A DNA stretch of 64,000 bases. Origin: Solidesulfovibrio carbinoliphilus subsp. oakridgensis (GTDB lineage: Bacteria > Desulfobacterota > Desulfovibrionia > Desulfovibrionales > Desulfovibrionaceae). Of the stretch, positions 53,954 through 63,358 are shown piece after piece. The stretch spans positions 310,001-374,000 of the forward strand of contig NZ_CM001368.1 in NCBI RefSeq assembly GCF_000177215.2, read 5' to 3'. The translations under genes were made by a program, and so were the position numbers. Within the stretch, counting starts at the first letter, position 1. The number at the start of each line of letters is the position of its first letter. The notes under the pieces were generated by a model. The model was not told the DNA's origin. It made no database searches and was given only the letters and a program-made list of their open reading frames with translations.

Positions 53954-56900
53954 GATGCCACCGCCGACTCGATGATCTTGACGCCCATGACCGCGACCCG
54001 ACCGGTGTTGTCCACGACCTTGCCAAGTTGTTTGTCCAGGCGGCCGCTCATCCGATCGACCGCCTTGGCCAAGTCGGCCACGCTGCCGGCCAGGGCCGCA
54101 TAGCCGCGATCCGTTGAGCGGCCGCCCGAGCTGGGGGTACGGTCGGAGTCTGCACCGCTGTCGGTAGAGTTGTAGAGGCGGCCGACGAGTCCGCCGTCGG
54201 CGTAGCCCGGCAGGGAGGTGGCCGGCAGGCTTATGGCGTCGAGCGGCTCGGTGTCCCCCAGGTCGTATCCGGGGAGCGCCGTCAGCGGCGGCAGGCGCAT
54301 GGCGTTCATGGCTTCCATGGTGGCGAGCCCGTAGTAATCGACTGCCTCGGGCGTAAACACGTACTCCCCGAGCCGCAACCGGGCTGTCAGCACATCCCCC
54401 GCGCTGTAGCCCGGCAGGTAGCCGCCCGACCGGGCCAGATCCCCAACCAGGCCCCCGACGGCATAACCGGGGATGTTTTCGTTCTTGCCGTACTGGGCAT
54501 AGTGCTGCTCGGGCGTCATGCCGGCCGCCGCGATGGCCGCCGCCGTCTGCGCTATGGTCCAGGTGTGACCATCCGTATTGTTGGCATTCAAAGATGCGGT
54601 CTTTGCTGCAAGATAATCAGTCGCATTGAACGACGACCCGGCAGAGTAGTCATTGGACCCGACGTAACCGCTGCCGGCCTTGATTCCTTCATATTGGCCG
54701 TACTGGAGATAATGTTGTGCCGCAGTGAGTCCAGCATCTTTAAATGCTTGAGACACCTCTTCAGCGGTCCATACACGGCCAGTAGTTGTCGATAATTGCA
54801 GGGCCTTAGCATAAACATAATCAGCAGGATCAAGGTAAGCGGCAAAGCCATCCGAAGTCATATTGTCAGAGCCTAATCGCGTATATGACGTGTTTGTGTC
54901 ACTGCTAAAGGCATTTGAATCTGTCCAGCTTAGACCCTCACCTTTACCATACTGCTGATAGTGCTGGTACGGTGTAAGGCCGATATCTCTGATGGCTTGC
55001 AGCACCTGATAGCTGGTCCAGGTTTTGCCCGTGGACTGGGTCAATTGGGCCGCTTTGTCAGCCAGATACTGGCTGTTGGCCTGCTGGGCAGCGATGTCCC
55101 GGCCGATAAAGGTGCTGTTTATCCCGGCCAGAGCGCTGGACAGGCCGGCCCCGCCGCCACCTCCGACGCCCGTCTGCTTGTAGGTCTGGGCCGCCAGAAT
55201 GGCGTCCGCGATGGCCTGGGGCAGGTCGGCCAGCATTTGCGTCCAGGTGTCGCCCTGCTGCTGTTGCAAAGCCTTGAGCTGGGCCATCAGATCCGCCGTG
55301 GACTTGGTGTTTTCCTGGGTGCCCGTGGCCGCCTTGAGCTGGTCCTCAAGCAGATCGTGGTCCGTCTTGGCCTGCTGGTATTGCGCGCCAAGGACCGTCT
55401 GAACCTCCATGAAATCGGTATAGTAGGCGGCGAACGTGGCGTTGGCGTCCTTGCTGGCCGTCAGGTAGGTGCTGGCCAGATTCTGGACCTTGTCCTGGGC
55501 GGCCTGGCGCGTGGCGTCGTCGGTGGAAGACAGGTCGCCCACAGCGGCGCGGAACTGGCTTTGGGCCTCGGAGTAACGCCCACGAGCGCCCAGCGGGCTG
55601 GTCTCTTTGTTGGTCCACAGGCCGGTCAGAAAGTCCTTGAGGCTGTCCGAAAACTTGTCGATGGCATCGGCAGCGGACTGGAGCTGGTCGACCAGGTCGT
55701 CGATCTGTTGCTGGTAGGCGTCCTTGATTTTGTAGGCGTAGAGCGTGCCGATCTGGGACAGGTCCGCCTGCGAGGCCCCGAGCAGTGCGGCGTCGTACAG
55801 GGCCGCAGCCATGTCGCTCTTGAGCTTGCCGACGTTGTAGGTCAGCTCCGTACCGTCGAAGGTCGCAAGCTCGGCGGCCACGCCGGCCATGGTGTCCCGG
55901 AGCTTGGCCGCGATGATGTCCGACTCCTGCCGGCGGATCTGCGCCAGCTGGGCTTCGGACGCTCCCAGGGCCGTGGCGTCATCGGTCGCCTGCTGCATGG
56001 ATTTGCGCAGATTGGACAGCCAGGATTTGGTGTCGGTCCGCGTGGCGTCGTTCCATTGGTCGGCCACGGAGTCGAGGACGCCCTGGAGCTTGGCCGCGAT
56101 GGCCGCAGTCTCTGCATCGCGGATCTGGGCGAGCTGGGCCTCGCTGGCCTCCAGGGCCTGAGCCGAGGCGATCCAACCCGCGAACTTTTCCTTGGTATCG
56201 GCCAGCCATGAGGCCATGTCGCTGCCGCCGGCGGCATCGACCAAAGCCGCCTGGGCATCATCAAGGACGCCTTGGAGCTTGCCGGCAATGACTGTGGCCT
56301 CGGCTTCGCGGATCTGCGCCAGCTGCTCCTCGGTGGCCCCCAGGATTTGGGCGGCGGCGGTCCAATCGGCAAACTGCGTTTTGAGTTTTTGGATCTCGGC
56401 AACGGCGCTGCTGCCCGAAACGTCATCGAGCGCGCCTTGTACGTCGGCAAGGATGTCGGTCAGGGCCTTGGCGGCCTCGGCCTGCTGGGTGGCGGCGATG
56501 GCGGCCAGGACTGTCTCGTCATATCCAGCCTGCCGGGCGTCGTAGAGTTCCCACTCCGCGCTGGCGAGCTGTGAGACAGCCGACGCAGCCGTGTCGTAGC
56601 CGGCGGCCGACAACTGCCGGGCCTGCAAAGACTGAAAGACTTTTCGGACGGCGACGTTCCAGGCCTCGATCGCTTTGCGCATGGTGTCGAGGTTGGCCAC
56701 CCAGGCCGAGGCATCGCCCCAGGCCTCGAACTGCTCGACGGACAGGCCCGAGTGCATGGCATCCGAGAAGGATTGCCAAAAGTTGTCGACGGTGACGCCG
56801 GCTCTGGCCAGCTCGGTAAATGAGGCTTCCGCCTTCTTCTGGTAGTAGTCCGCCTGACGCTGGTAGGCATCCAGACTGGTCAGGAGGTTGCCGACCAGGT

Positions 56901-59900
56901 TGCCCATGATCTGCTTGAACGTGTCCTCGCCGACCGCGTCTATGATGTCGCGGGCGTAATCGGCTTGCAGGATTTTGGAGAGCTGCTCGTCGGTCTGCCC
57001 AAGCGCCACCGACGTGTCCGTGGCGCTTGAGGCCAGGATCTGGAGCATGTCCGACGACGCGCCCATGGCGGCGGCCATGGCCAGGGTGGCCGGCAAGGTC
57101 CCCTCGGCCACCTGGTTGTTGTACTCCCGGATGGCATCGATGTTTTCCTGAGTAATGCCGGCCAGCGTTTCCAGGTCGTAACCGTAGGCGTCGGTGTAGC
57201 CGCCGACCACGCCGTAGGCGTTGCCCAGGTCCTTAATGGCGTTGTCGTAGGTCTCGTAACTGTCCAGGACGTAGTCGATCGCCCCGCGCAACCCCTCGGC
57301 ATCCAGGACGGCATAGGCCATCAGGTTGGAGATGTTGCGCTGATAGGCCCCCAGCTGGTCCGACGTGATGGTCATTTCCGGGACCGTGAAGTTGGCCAGG
57401 GCGTCGGTGGATATGCCCAATTCCTTGGCGAAGTCGTGAAGGCTTTCCGCCGTGTCTTTGAGGAAATCCGCCAGCTGCTTGGCAACGTCCGGGTCGACGG
57501 CCCCGGTGTTAACCGTGGAATGGGAAGTGGAGGTCCCGCCGAGGCCGCTCGTGGTCGTGGTCTTGTAGAAATCCACGCCCGACATATCGAGGGTGCCGGC
57601 GTTGATGGCGATCTTGTAGCCACTGCCCGTCTTTTCGGTCGTGGAGGTGGTCGAGAGCAGCGAGGTGGCCAGACCGACCAACCCCGCCACGCCGCCGATG
57701 ACGCCAAGGGTCGTCCCCAGGGTGGAGAGCAGCGAGGTCCCGGACATGGCCGCCGTTTCGGCCGCGCTGTAGGTCGAGGCCATGGCCGAGGTGGGCGCAT
57801 AATTGAGCTGTCCGGCCGCTTTGCCCAGGGCCGAGGCGTCCACACCGTCAGCGAAAATATTGGACAGGGCATTGCTGTCGCCGACCACCATGGCCATGCC
57901 GTTCGACGACGAGCCTGCCGAGGCGAAATCCTGGGCCAGACCCTCGCCGGCGGATCTGCCGATGAGCTTGCCGAGCGATGACAGGGAGGAGAGGTCGAGG
58001 CCGCCACCCGATCCGCTGGCGCTTGTGCCGCCGCTTTTGCCCAGGATCGAGCCGGCCGCGTCGGAGCCCACGAATTTTTCCAGGATCGGGATGACGATGT
58101 AATTTTTCAGGGCGTACTCGATCATTTTCTGAATCAGATTCATGAAATAATCGAGCGCCTGGTCCCCGGCCGACTTCAGGGCGTCGGCCATGGAGCCGGT
58201 GTTTTTTATCCAGGCCTTGGCCATATCCGTCGAGGCCGTGGCAACCGAGCCGGACAGGTCATTGATCCCCGACGCGATGTCCTTGGAGACGGAAACCCAC
58301 GATTCATGCTGGCGGGTGATCTCGTCCTTGTAGAGGCCGAACTCATCGGCCAGGACGTCGCGCAAGGTCGAGGCGAAGTCCTGTTCGTAGCCGATGCGGG
58401 CTTCAAGCTCCTTTTTGCGCAGCTCGGAACGCTGCTGGCCGGCGTAGACCTCGTAAGCGTATTCGCTGTCGCAGTTGTCCTTGATGCGGGCGAGGTGTGC
58501 GTCGAGAAGCGCCCCTTCGGCCTGCCAATAGGTCCTGGACGCTCCGGCCAGACCGGCAAAGGCCGTTTTCTGGTTTTCCAGGTCCTTGAGCCGCACTTCC
58601 TCCTTGAGGTCGGCCAGGGCCTGGGCGCGGGCGGCCTCATCATCATAGGTGGCCTTGATGAGGCGCTCCTGGTCGGTCGCCCATTTCTGCAACTCGGTTG
58701 TCGCGCCGGCGTAGAGCAGGTCCGGATCGCCGGTCAGGCGGCCAAGCTCCTTGAGCGTTGCGGCGGCTGTGTCCATGGCCTTGTCCCAGGCCTTGATTGC
58801 CGCGATCTGCTTTTCGAGCTCCCGGGCCTCTTCCAGTCTGGCCAGGGCCGCCCGGTAATCCGCCACGTCGCCCTTGGCCCCGATCATGGCCTTGCGGATC
58901 GTGGCCCCCAACTGGTCGTAGCGCTTGTCGACCTTGGCCAGGTCGGCGGTCAGGTTGTCGCCGCCAAGCTGGGCCGTCAGGGCATCGATCTGGTTTTCGA
59001 TGGACTGGAGATAGGCCGCGCCCTGGGATTCGAAACGTTCCATGGCGTTGGCGGCGGCCGTATGCGACTTGGTCAGGTTCTTGACCGTGTTGTCTTCGGC
59101 CTCCTGGGCGCGCCGCACCTTCTCGTAATACCCGGGCTCATCGATGAGCCCTTGTCTCAGTTCGGCATGGGCGTCGATCTGGCGGGCAATGGAGAGCGCA
59201 TGGGCGTCCGAAGCCCGGGTCGCCTTGTCGAGTTCGGACTCGGAGATGCCGGCCCGGCTGGCCTGGAAACCGGCGACCGCCCCGTTGTCCTTGATCTGCT
59301 GCTCCCCGAGCTTTTTCCGCTCCTTGTCGAGCTCCCGGTACCCGAGTTTGGCATCGTCAAGCTGGGTATTGAGGCCGGCCAGTTCGTTGGAAAGGGTTTG
59401 GGCCTCCCGCAGGTCGAGGTTCGGGTTCGTAAGCTTGGATTCCAAGGCGGCCTTGGACTTGCCCAGCACGTTGACCGCGTTGTCGAGCGAATATTGTTGG
59501 GCTTCGAGGGCCCGGCTTTTGTACTCGGCCGTCCCCTTGATCAGGCCCTCGATGAAGCTCTTCGCCTGGATGAGCTGGGAGTTGTCGACCTGGGCCACCA
59601 CGTTGACCACCCAGGTCTGGCCGGTGAGCCTTGTGATCTCATCCTCGAACCACTTGAGCTTCTGGCGCAGCTTCTCAACATTTTCCCCCGACGGGCCGAA
59701 GTCGACCTGATGGGTCTGGACGTTGACCAGGGCTTCGGCCAGCCCCCGGGCCTGCTCCTGGAGGTCCTTGAGGTAGGTGGCCTTGCGCTGGTCCAGGGCG
59801 TCGAGCTTCTTTTTCAGGTCATCCAGGGAATTCGTGATGGTCGCGAAGGGGGACAGGTCGCCGCGTGACTCGGCCATGAGCGCCCGGAAGGTGACGCTGA

Positions 59901-61008
59901 ACTGCTCGAAATTGTGGGTCAGGTTCTCGTTGAAGGCGATGCCGATCTTTTCGATAATGTTGACGAGACCGGTCAAAAGCGAGGAATTGGACAGTTCCAG
60001 GAAGGAGTTCTTGAGCCGCTCGGCATTGGCCTGGGCCGTGTCGGCTGTGGCCTGCCAGCCCTCGCCGAACTTGGCGAGCTGCGTTGTCAGCTTCGGGATG
60101 AAGTCATTGGCGATGACCTGGCCGTTTTCCATCATCTTCTGGAACGCGGCCGTGGTCACGCCCAAGGCGTCCGCGCCCATACGCAAAGCGCCCGGGATGC
60201 GCTCGGCGAACTGCTGGCGGTATTCCTCGGCCTGGACCGTTCCCTTTGAGAGCATCTGCTCCAAAGCCAGGAGTGCGCCGGCCACGTCCTGGGAGGAGCC
60301 GCCGACCTTGGTAATGGCGGCCGTGACCGCCTCGAAGGTCTTGCGTTGGTTGTCGGTGGACAGGCCGACGGCCTCGGCGGCCGCGGCGAATTTCTTGTAG
60401 GAATTGGCGACGTCCAGGAGGCTTTTGCCGAAAGCGTCGGCCGTGGCGGCGGCGTACCGGAGCTGTTCTGCGCCGGCGTCCTTGAACACGGCCTTGTAGG
60501 TCGCGGCCAGTTGCTCCATGGCCATGGCCGCGCCGATGACCTGGTTGGCAAACGAGATGACCTGGTCGACACCGAAGGCAGCGACAAGCGCGGTCCCGAC
60601 CTGGACGGCCAGGGCGCGGATATCGCCGAGGTTGACGCCAAGTGCCTCGGCCTGGGCCTTGGCCTCGGCTGCGCCGTCTCCCAGGTTGTGCAAGGCCGTC
60701 CGGCCGGTTCGGCCGCTGTTGTCGGCCTCGGCCCCCACCTTCTTGATCTCGGCCCCGGCGGCGGCCATGGCCGCGCCGGCATCGTCGCCGGCCTTCCTGC
60801 CCTTGGCCCCCACGTCATCCAACGCCGCCCCGGCCTTGGCGGCCGGCTGCGTCACCGCGCCCGCATCCAGGCGCAACGCGCCAGTGAGGTCGACGCCACG
60901 CCCCTTGGCCGCCAGGGAATCCAGGTCCTGCACGGTCTCCTGGATGCCCTGGCGGCCAGACGTATTGTCGGCCTCGATGATGATGCGGACCCGGTTCTCG
61001 GCGGCCAT
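53950..61008 (-). CDS. Phage tail tape measure protein
   Basis: Sets tail length and enters the host membrane. The 2352-residue protein starts with a leader AENRVRIIIEADNTSGRQG. The tape-measure N-terminal domain lies at about 150-320 (YAAATADAFGKSLLDVANSYKKFAA, GTVQAEEYRQQFAERIPGALR). A long coiled helical middle follows, with hydrophobic stretches about residues 1080-1130 and 1430-1480. Four tandem units of about 63 residues (AQLAQIRxxE) have encoding positions near 56314, 56124, 55936 and 55753. Near the C-terminus, three units of about 75-85 residues end in PYQHYQQYGKGEG, AAQHYLQYGQYEG and PEQHYAQYGKNEN. By the rule of about 0.15 nm per residue, the tail would be roughly 350 nm. The HY-YG repeats and their A/T-rich DNA (about 54450-55000) are atypical and look acquired. 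Confidence 0.9.
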   Translation of the reverse strand: MAAENRVRIIIEADNTSGRQGIQETVQDLDSLAAKGRGVDLTGALRLDAGAVTQPAAKAGAALDDVGAKGRKAGDDAGAAMAAAGAEIKKVGAEADNSGRTGRTALHNLGDGAAEAKAQAEALGVNLGDIRALAVQVGTALVAAFGVDQVISFANQVIGAAMAMEQLAATYKAVFKDAGAEQLRYAAATADAFGKSLLDVANSYKKFAAAAEAVGLSTDNQRKTFEAVTAAITKVGGSSQDVAGALLALEQMLSKGTVQAEEYRQQFAERIPGALRMGADALGVTTAAFQKMMENGQVIANDFIPKLTTQLAKFGEGWQATADTAQANAERLKNSFLELSNSSLLTGLVNIIEKIGIAFNENLTHNFEQFSVTFRALMAESRGDLSPFATITNSLDDLKKKLDALDQRKATYLKDLQEQARGLAEALVNVQTHQVDFGPSGENVEKLRQKLKWFEDEITRLTGQTWVVNVVAQVDNSQLIQAKSFIEGLIKGTAEYKSRALEAQQYSLDNAVNVLGKSKAALESKLTNPNLDLREAQTLSNELAGLNTQLDDAKLGYRELDKERKKLGEQQIKDNGAVAGFQASRAGISESELDKATRASDAHALSIARQIDAHAELRQGLIDEPGYYEKVRRAQEAEDNTVKNLTKSHTAAANAMERFESQGAAYLQSIENQIDALTAQLGGDNLTADLAKVDKRYDQLGATIRKAMIGAKGDVADYRAALARLEEARELEKQIAAIKAWDKAMDTAAATLKELGRLTGDPDLLYAGATTELQKWATDQERLIKATYDDEAARAQALADLKEEVRLKDLENQKTAFAGLAGASRTYWQAEGALLDAHLARIKDNCDSEYAYEVYAGQQRSELRKKELEARIGYEQDFASTLRDVLADEFGLYKDEITRQHESWVSVSKDIASGINDLSGSVATASTDMAKAWIKNTGSMADALKSAGDQALDYFMNLIQKMIEYALKNYIVIPILEKFVGSDAAGSILGKSGGTSASGSGGGLDLSSLSSLGKLIGRSAGEGLAQDFASAGSSSNGMAMVVGDSNALSNIFADGVDASALGKAAGQLNYAPTSAMASTYSAAETAAMSGTSLLSTLGTTLGVIGGVAGLVGLATSLLSTTSTTEKTGSGYKIAINAGTLDMSGVDFYKTTTTSGLGGTSTSHSTVNTGAVDPDVAKQLADFLKDTAESLHDFAKELGISTDALANFTVPEMTITSDQLGAYQRNISNLMAYAVLDAEGLRGAIDYVLDSYETYDNAIKDLGNAYGVVGGYTDAYGYDLETLAGITQENIDAIREYNNQVAEGTLPATLAMAAAMGASSDMLQILASSATDTSVALGQTDEQLSKILQADYARDIIDAVGEDTFKQIMGNLVGNLLTSLDAYQRQADYYQKKAEASFTELARAGVTVDNFWQSFSDAMHSGLSVEQFEAWGDASAWVANLDTMRKAIEAWNVAVRKVFQSLQARQLSAAGYDTAASAVSQLASAEWELYDARQAGYDETVLAAIAATQQAEAAKALTDILADVQGALDDVSGSSAVAEIQKLKTQFADWTAAAQILGATEEQLAQIREAEATVIAGKLQGVLDDAQAALVDAAGGSDMASWLADTKEKFAGWIASAQALEASEAQLAQIRDAETAAIAAKLQGVLDSVADQWNDATRTDTKSWLSNLRKSMQQATDDATALGASEAQLAQIRRQESDIIAAKLRDTMAGVAAELATFDGTELTYNVGKLKSDMAAALYDAALLGASQADLSQIGTLYAYKIKDAYQQQIDDLVDQLQSAADAIDKFSDSLKDFLTGLWTNKETSPLGARGRYSEAQSQFRAAVGDLSSTDDATRQAAQDKVQNLASTYLTASKDANATFAAYYTDFMEVQTVLGAQYQQAKTDHDLLEDQLKAATGTQENTKSTADLMAQLKALQQQQGDTWTQMLADLPQAIADAILAAQTYKQTGVGGGGGAGLSSALAGINSTFIGRDIAAQQANSQYLADKAAQLTQSTGKTWTSYQVLQAIRDIGLTPYQHYQQYGKGEGLSWTDSNAFSSDTNTSYTRLGSDNMTSDGFAAYLDPADYVYAKALQLSTTTGRVWTAEEVSQAFKDAGLTAAQHYLQYGQYEGIKAGSGYVGSNDYSAGSSFNATDYLAAKTASLNANNTDGHTWTIAQTAAAIAAAGMTPEQHYAQYGKNENIPGYAVGGLVGDLARSGGYLPGYSAGDVLTARLRLGEYVFTPEAVDYYGLATMEAMNAMRLPPLTALPGYDLGDTEPLDAISLPATSLPGYADGGLVGRLYNSTDSGADSDRTPSSGGRSTDRGYAALAGSVADLAKAVDRMSGRLDKQLGKVVDNTGRVAVMGVKIIESAVAS

Positions 61009-61012
61009 GATC

Positions 61013-61240
61013 TTAAAACAACCTCGGTTGGCGGCTTTGGTAGTAGATTTCGAGAATGCCCAGATCGATCCAGGTCTGTTCGTCCAGATCCTCGGCTGCG
61101 TAGGGATAGCCGCCGAGGCGTTTGGTGCGGAGCCAGAGCAGGTAGTTCACGTACGGACTCGGGGCGGCCCGGCGCTTTTCACACCCGGCGCAGGCCGCCC
61201 GCAGCCACGGCCCGTTGGCCTTTACGCAGTCGGCAAGGGG
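61013..61240 (-). CDS. Frameshifted extension of the tail assembly chaperone (T part)
   Basis: An open frame of about 75 codons between the chaperone and the tape measure gene with no ATG start. It is in the -1 frame of the chaperone and reads GPWLRAACAGCEKRRAAP, PYVNYLLWLRTKRLGG, DEQTWIDLGILEIYYQSRQ, then TAA at 61013-61015. The junction offers a run of four C (AAC CCC, 61237-61242), where the Pro tRNA could slip back one base. This is the lambda G/GT arrangement. The fused product would be about 235 residues. The exact slip site is inferred. Confidence 0.7.
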   Translation of the reverse strand, partial: PLADCVKANGPWLRAACAGCEKRRAAPSPYVNYLLWLRTKRLGGYPYAAEDLDEQTWIDLGILEIYYQSRQPRLF

Positions 61241-61719
61241 TTGGTCGGGTCCTCCGCATCCGTCGAAATGTCGTCGAACAACCCGGTCGAAGGGTCCTCG
61301 CCGAAGTCCTCGACCACTTCGAAGTTGTTTTCCTCGTCCGGCGAGGACGTGGAGTTGATGACCCGACGGCCGGCAGCGGCCAGGATGTCCTTGCGGTATT
61401 TGTCCAGCAGGTCCTTCCAGCTCGGGTCAAAGTCCGGATCGGTCTTGTCGGAACTGATGATCTGGCCGGCCTCGTTGGCCAGACAGCCCTTCTTGAACCC
61501 GAGCAGCACGCGCTTCCCCAGGGCCGCCTGTTCCGTGAAGGTATTGGCCTTGGACAACACCTTGTTGCCCTTATGGCGCATGGTGGCCTTGGTGTAGGCG
61601 TCCCGCTCGGCCTGGGTCGGGAGCCGGTAGGAGAATTCCAGCAGGACGCCGGAGATTTTGTCCTTCATCTCCAGGATGTTTTGGCCGCCCAAGACAAGGG
61701 GTTGCGACTGTTCGGACAT
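61222..61719 (-). CDS. Tail assembly chaperone (lambda G-like)
   Basis: A 165-residue protein between the tail tube and tape measure genes. The N-terminal half (ILEMKDKISGVLLEFSYRLPTQAERDAYTK) is helical. The middle has TFTEQAALGKRVLLGFKKG, and the C-terminus is acidic (SPDEENNFEVVEDFGEDPSTG). Coats the tape measure protein during tail-tube polymerisation. Clear AAGGAG seven bases before ATG 61717-61719. Its 3' end overlaps a start-less frame that continues after a -1 frameshift. Confidence 0.8.
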   Translation of the reverse strand: MSEQSQPLVLGGQNILEMKDKISGVLLEFSYRLPTQAERDAYTKATMRHKGNKVLSKANTFTEQAALGKRVLLGFKKGCLANEAGQIISSDKTDPDFDPSWKDLLDKYRKDILAAAGRRVINSTSSPDEENNFEVVEDFGEDPSTGLFDDISTDAEDPTNPLPTA

Positions 61720-61744
61720 GGGATGCTCCTTTCGAGGTCGAGGG

Positions 61745-62905
61745 TTACAGGATGGTCAGACGCCATTCGTCATCGCCGGCGTCCCGGTGGGCGTTGGCGA
61801 TGTAGTTGGCCGTGTAGGCGGCAATGCCGGAACGGTCGCCGTGCTTGAGGCCGTCATACTGGGCGGCGGGAAGCTCGATGCGCATCCGGTTGCCGGGCTC
61901 GCTGCCGAAAAGCGTGGCAATGCGCCAGGTGCCGGCCGTCTTCCACTTGGTCCAGGGGTTGAAGTTGGCCAGGGCGTCCATTTCCGGGTTGATGGACCCG
62001 GTGGCCTCGCGGTCGGTGATGAGCACGCCGATCAGGCCCTCCGGGGAATTGGCGTCGAGCCTGTCCGAAACCGTGTTGCCGAGGTTGAAGTTGAATTCCG
62101 TGATGGTCGGCCGGTAATCGTCGACCTCGAAATTGGCCCCCATGAACATGGGCGGTTTGATCTTGGTCAACTCGGGGACCGGCGGGTTGGGGGCATCGGC
62201 CGGGTCGGTCCACAGGCCCGTCATGGAGAACTCGAAGACCGGGTACTTGTTGACCGCGCAGTTGAGGGTGAACGTGCCGCGCGCGCCGCGCACGGTGTAG
62301 AGGATGGCGTCCTTGTGGAAGAGGACGGCCGTGGAATCCTGGGCCGCCGGCCGCTTGGTGGCCGGCCGGTATTCGATGCCGGAGGCGACGGCGGTCACGT
62401 CGGCGGTGACATTCGAAGTCCCGCCGGTGATCTGTTCGGGCTCGTAAGTTCCCACCACGCCCTTGAGGACAAGGGTGTCGTCGCCGTCGAAATGATGCAC
62501 CACACCCGTGGCATGGGACGTGCCGCCGGTGACGGTTTCGCCCAGGAGGAAACCCACGACCGAAGGGACGGACAGCCGGACCACGTCCGTGCGCTGGGTG
62601 CCGCAGGCAAGCAGGAAAGGTTCGCAGTCCGGAGGCAGCACCTTGCCGGTGCCGTCCAGGCCGCCGCCGCGCAGTTCCACCTGGGCCTTGAAGGGAATCT
62701 TCTTGGACCCGATGACGGCCCCGGCCGAGGAGAAGGTACTGCGCACCACGTCGCGTTTCACCTTCTCGCCCGAGGGCTCCACGTCCACGCCGTTATTGAC
62801 CAGGATACCGTTTTGAGGCCCCATGTCCGGTAACTGGCCGTAGGTCTCCTCCAGCTTGGCCAGGACCACGGCTTTTCGGGTCAATTGCGCTTGTTGATCA
62901 GCCAT
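61745..62905 (-). CDS. Major tail tube protein
   Basis: A 386-residue tube subunit. Residues 1-110 (LTRKAVVLAKLEETYGQLP, FKAQVELRGGG, LLACGT) and 190-386 (TVRGARGTFTLNCAVNKYPVFEFSMTG, ATGSINPEMDAL) make the tube fold. Between them sit two related beta segments, GETVTGGTSHATGVV and EQITGGTSNVTADV, a small decorating insertion facing the outside. GGAG at seven bases before ATG 62905. No sheath protein gene lies beside it, which argues for a long non-contractile tail. Confidence 0.82.
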   Translation of the reverse strand: MADQQAQLTRKAVVLAKLEETYGQLPDMGPQNGILVNNGVDVEPSGEKVKRDVVRSTFSSAGAVIGSKKIPFKAQVELRGGGLDGTGKVLPPDCEPFLLACGTQRTDVVRLSVPSVVGFLLGETVTGGTSHATGVVHHFDGDDTLVLKGVVGTYEPEQITGGTSNVTADVTAVASGIEYRPATKRPAAQDSTAVLFHKDAILYTVRGARGTFTLNCAVNKYPVFEFSMTGLWTDPADAPNPPVPELTKIKPPMFMGANFEVDDYRPTITEFNFNLGNTVSDRLDANSPEGLIGVLITDREATGSINPEMDALANFNPWTKWKTAGTWRIATLFGSEPGNRMRIELPAAQYDGLKHGDRSGIAAYTANYIANAHRDAGDDEWRLTIL

Positions 62906-62917
62906 ATCCTTTTCTCC

Positions 62918-63358
62918 TTATTCGCCGAGCAGATAGGGCTGGGCGATCTCGTACACCGCGTAGCAGGCCGTCATGTCCGGCCGGGAAAGGAACGTCTCCT
63001 GGCGGCGGAGCTCGGCGAAAATGTTCGGGAACACTTCCTTGCCCTGGAGCAGCCGTCGGACGGCCCCGAGGAGCGGGTAGGCCCCGGACGTGCCGGCCCG
63101 GGCCGCCTCCTCGCTTCGAAGCGACCGGTCGCAGACGAAGACGAAATAGGCCGCTCGATCGATCTGGCGCTGGCCATGGCTGTCGGTCACCGAGCCGGCA
63201 TAGACCACCAGGATCGCCGGCAGGTTGGGCAGGAGCCGGGGCAGAGCGTCGGGCTCCAGGTCGTCGCCGTAGGTCTTGATCTGGCGCACGCCGTGGCTGG
63301 CTTTGAGCGGCGAAAGGGCCGCCACCAGGGCGTCTTCCACGTCGCGGATTTCAACCAT
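62918..63358 (-). CDS. DUF1834 (Mu gp37-like) tail terminator-type protein
   Basis: A 146-residue protein of the Mu gp37/DUF1834 group: MVEIRDVEDALVAAL, LPRLLPNLPAILVVYAG, RAAYFVFVCDRSLRSEEAARAG, AYPLLGAVRRLLQGK and C-terminal YAVYEIAQPYLLGE. Such proteins cap the tail tube at the head side. It overlaps the upstream gene by 8 bp. Supports relationship with Mu-like phages. Confidence 0.82.
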   Translation of the reverse strand: MVEIRDVEDALVAALSPLKASHGVRQIKTYGDDLEPDALPRLLPNLPAILVVYAGSVTDSHGQRQIDRAAYFVFVCDRSLRSEEAARAGTSGAYPLLGAVRRLLQGKEVFPNIFAELRRQETFLSRPDMTACYAVYEIAQPYLLGE

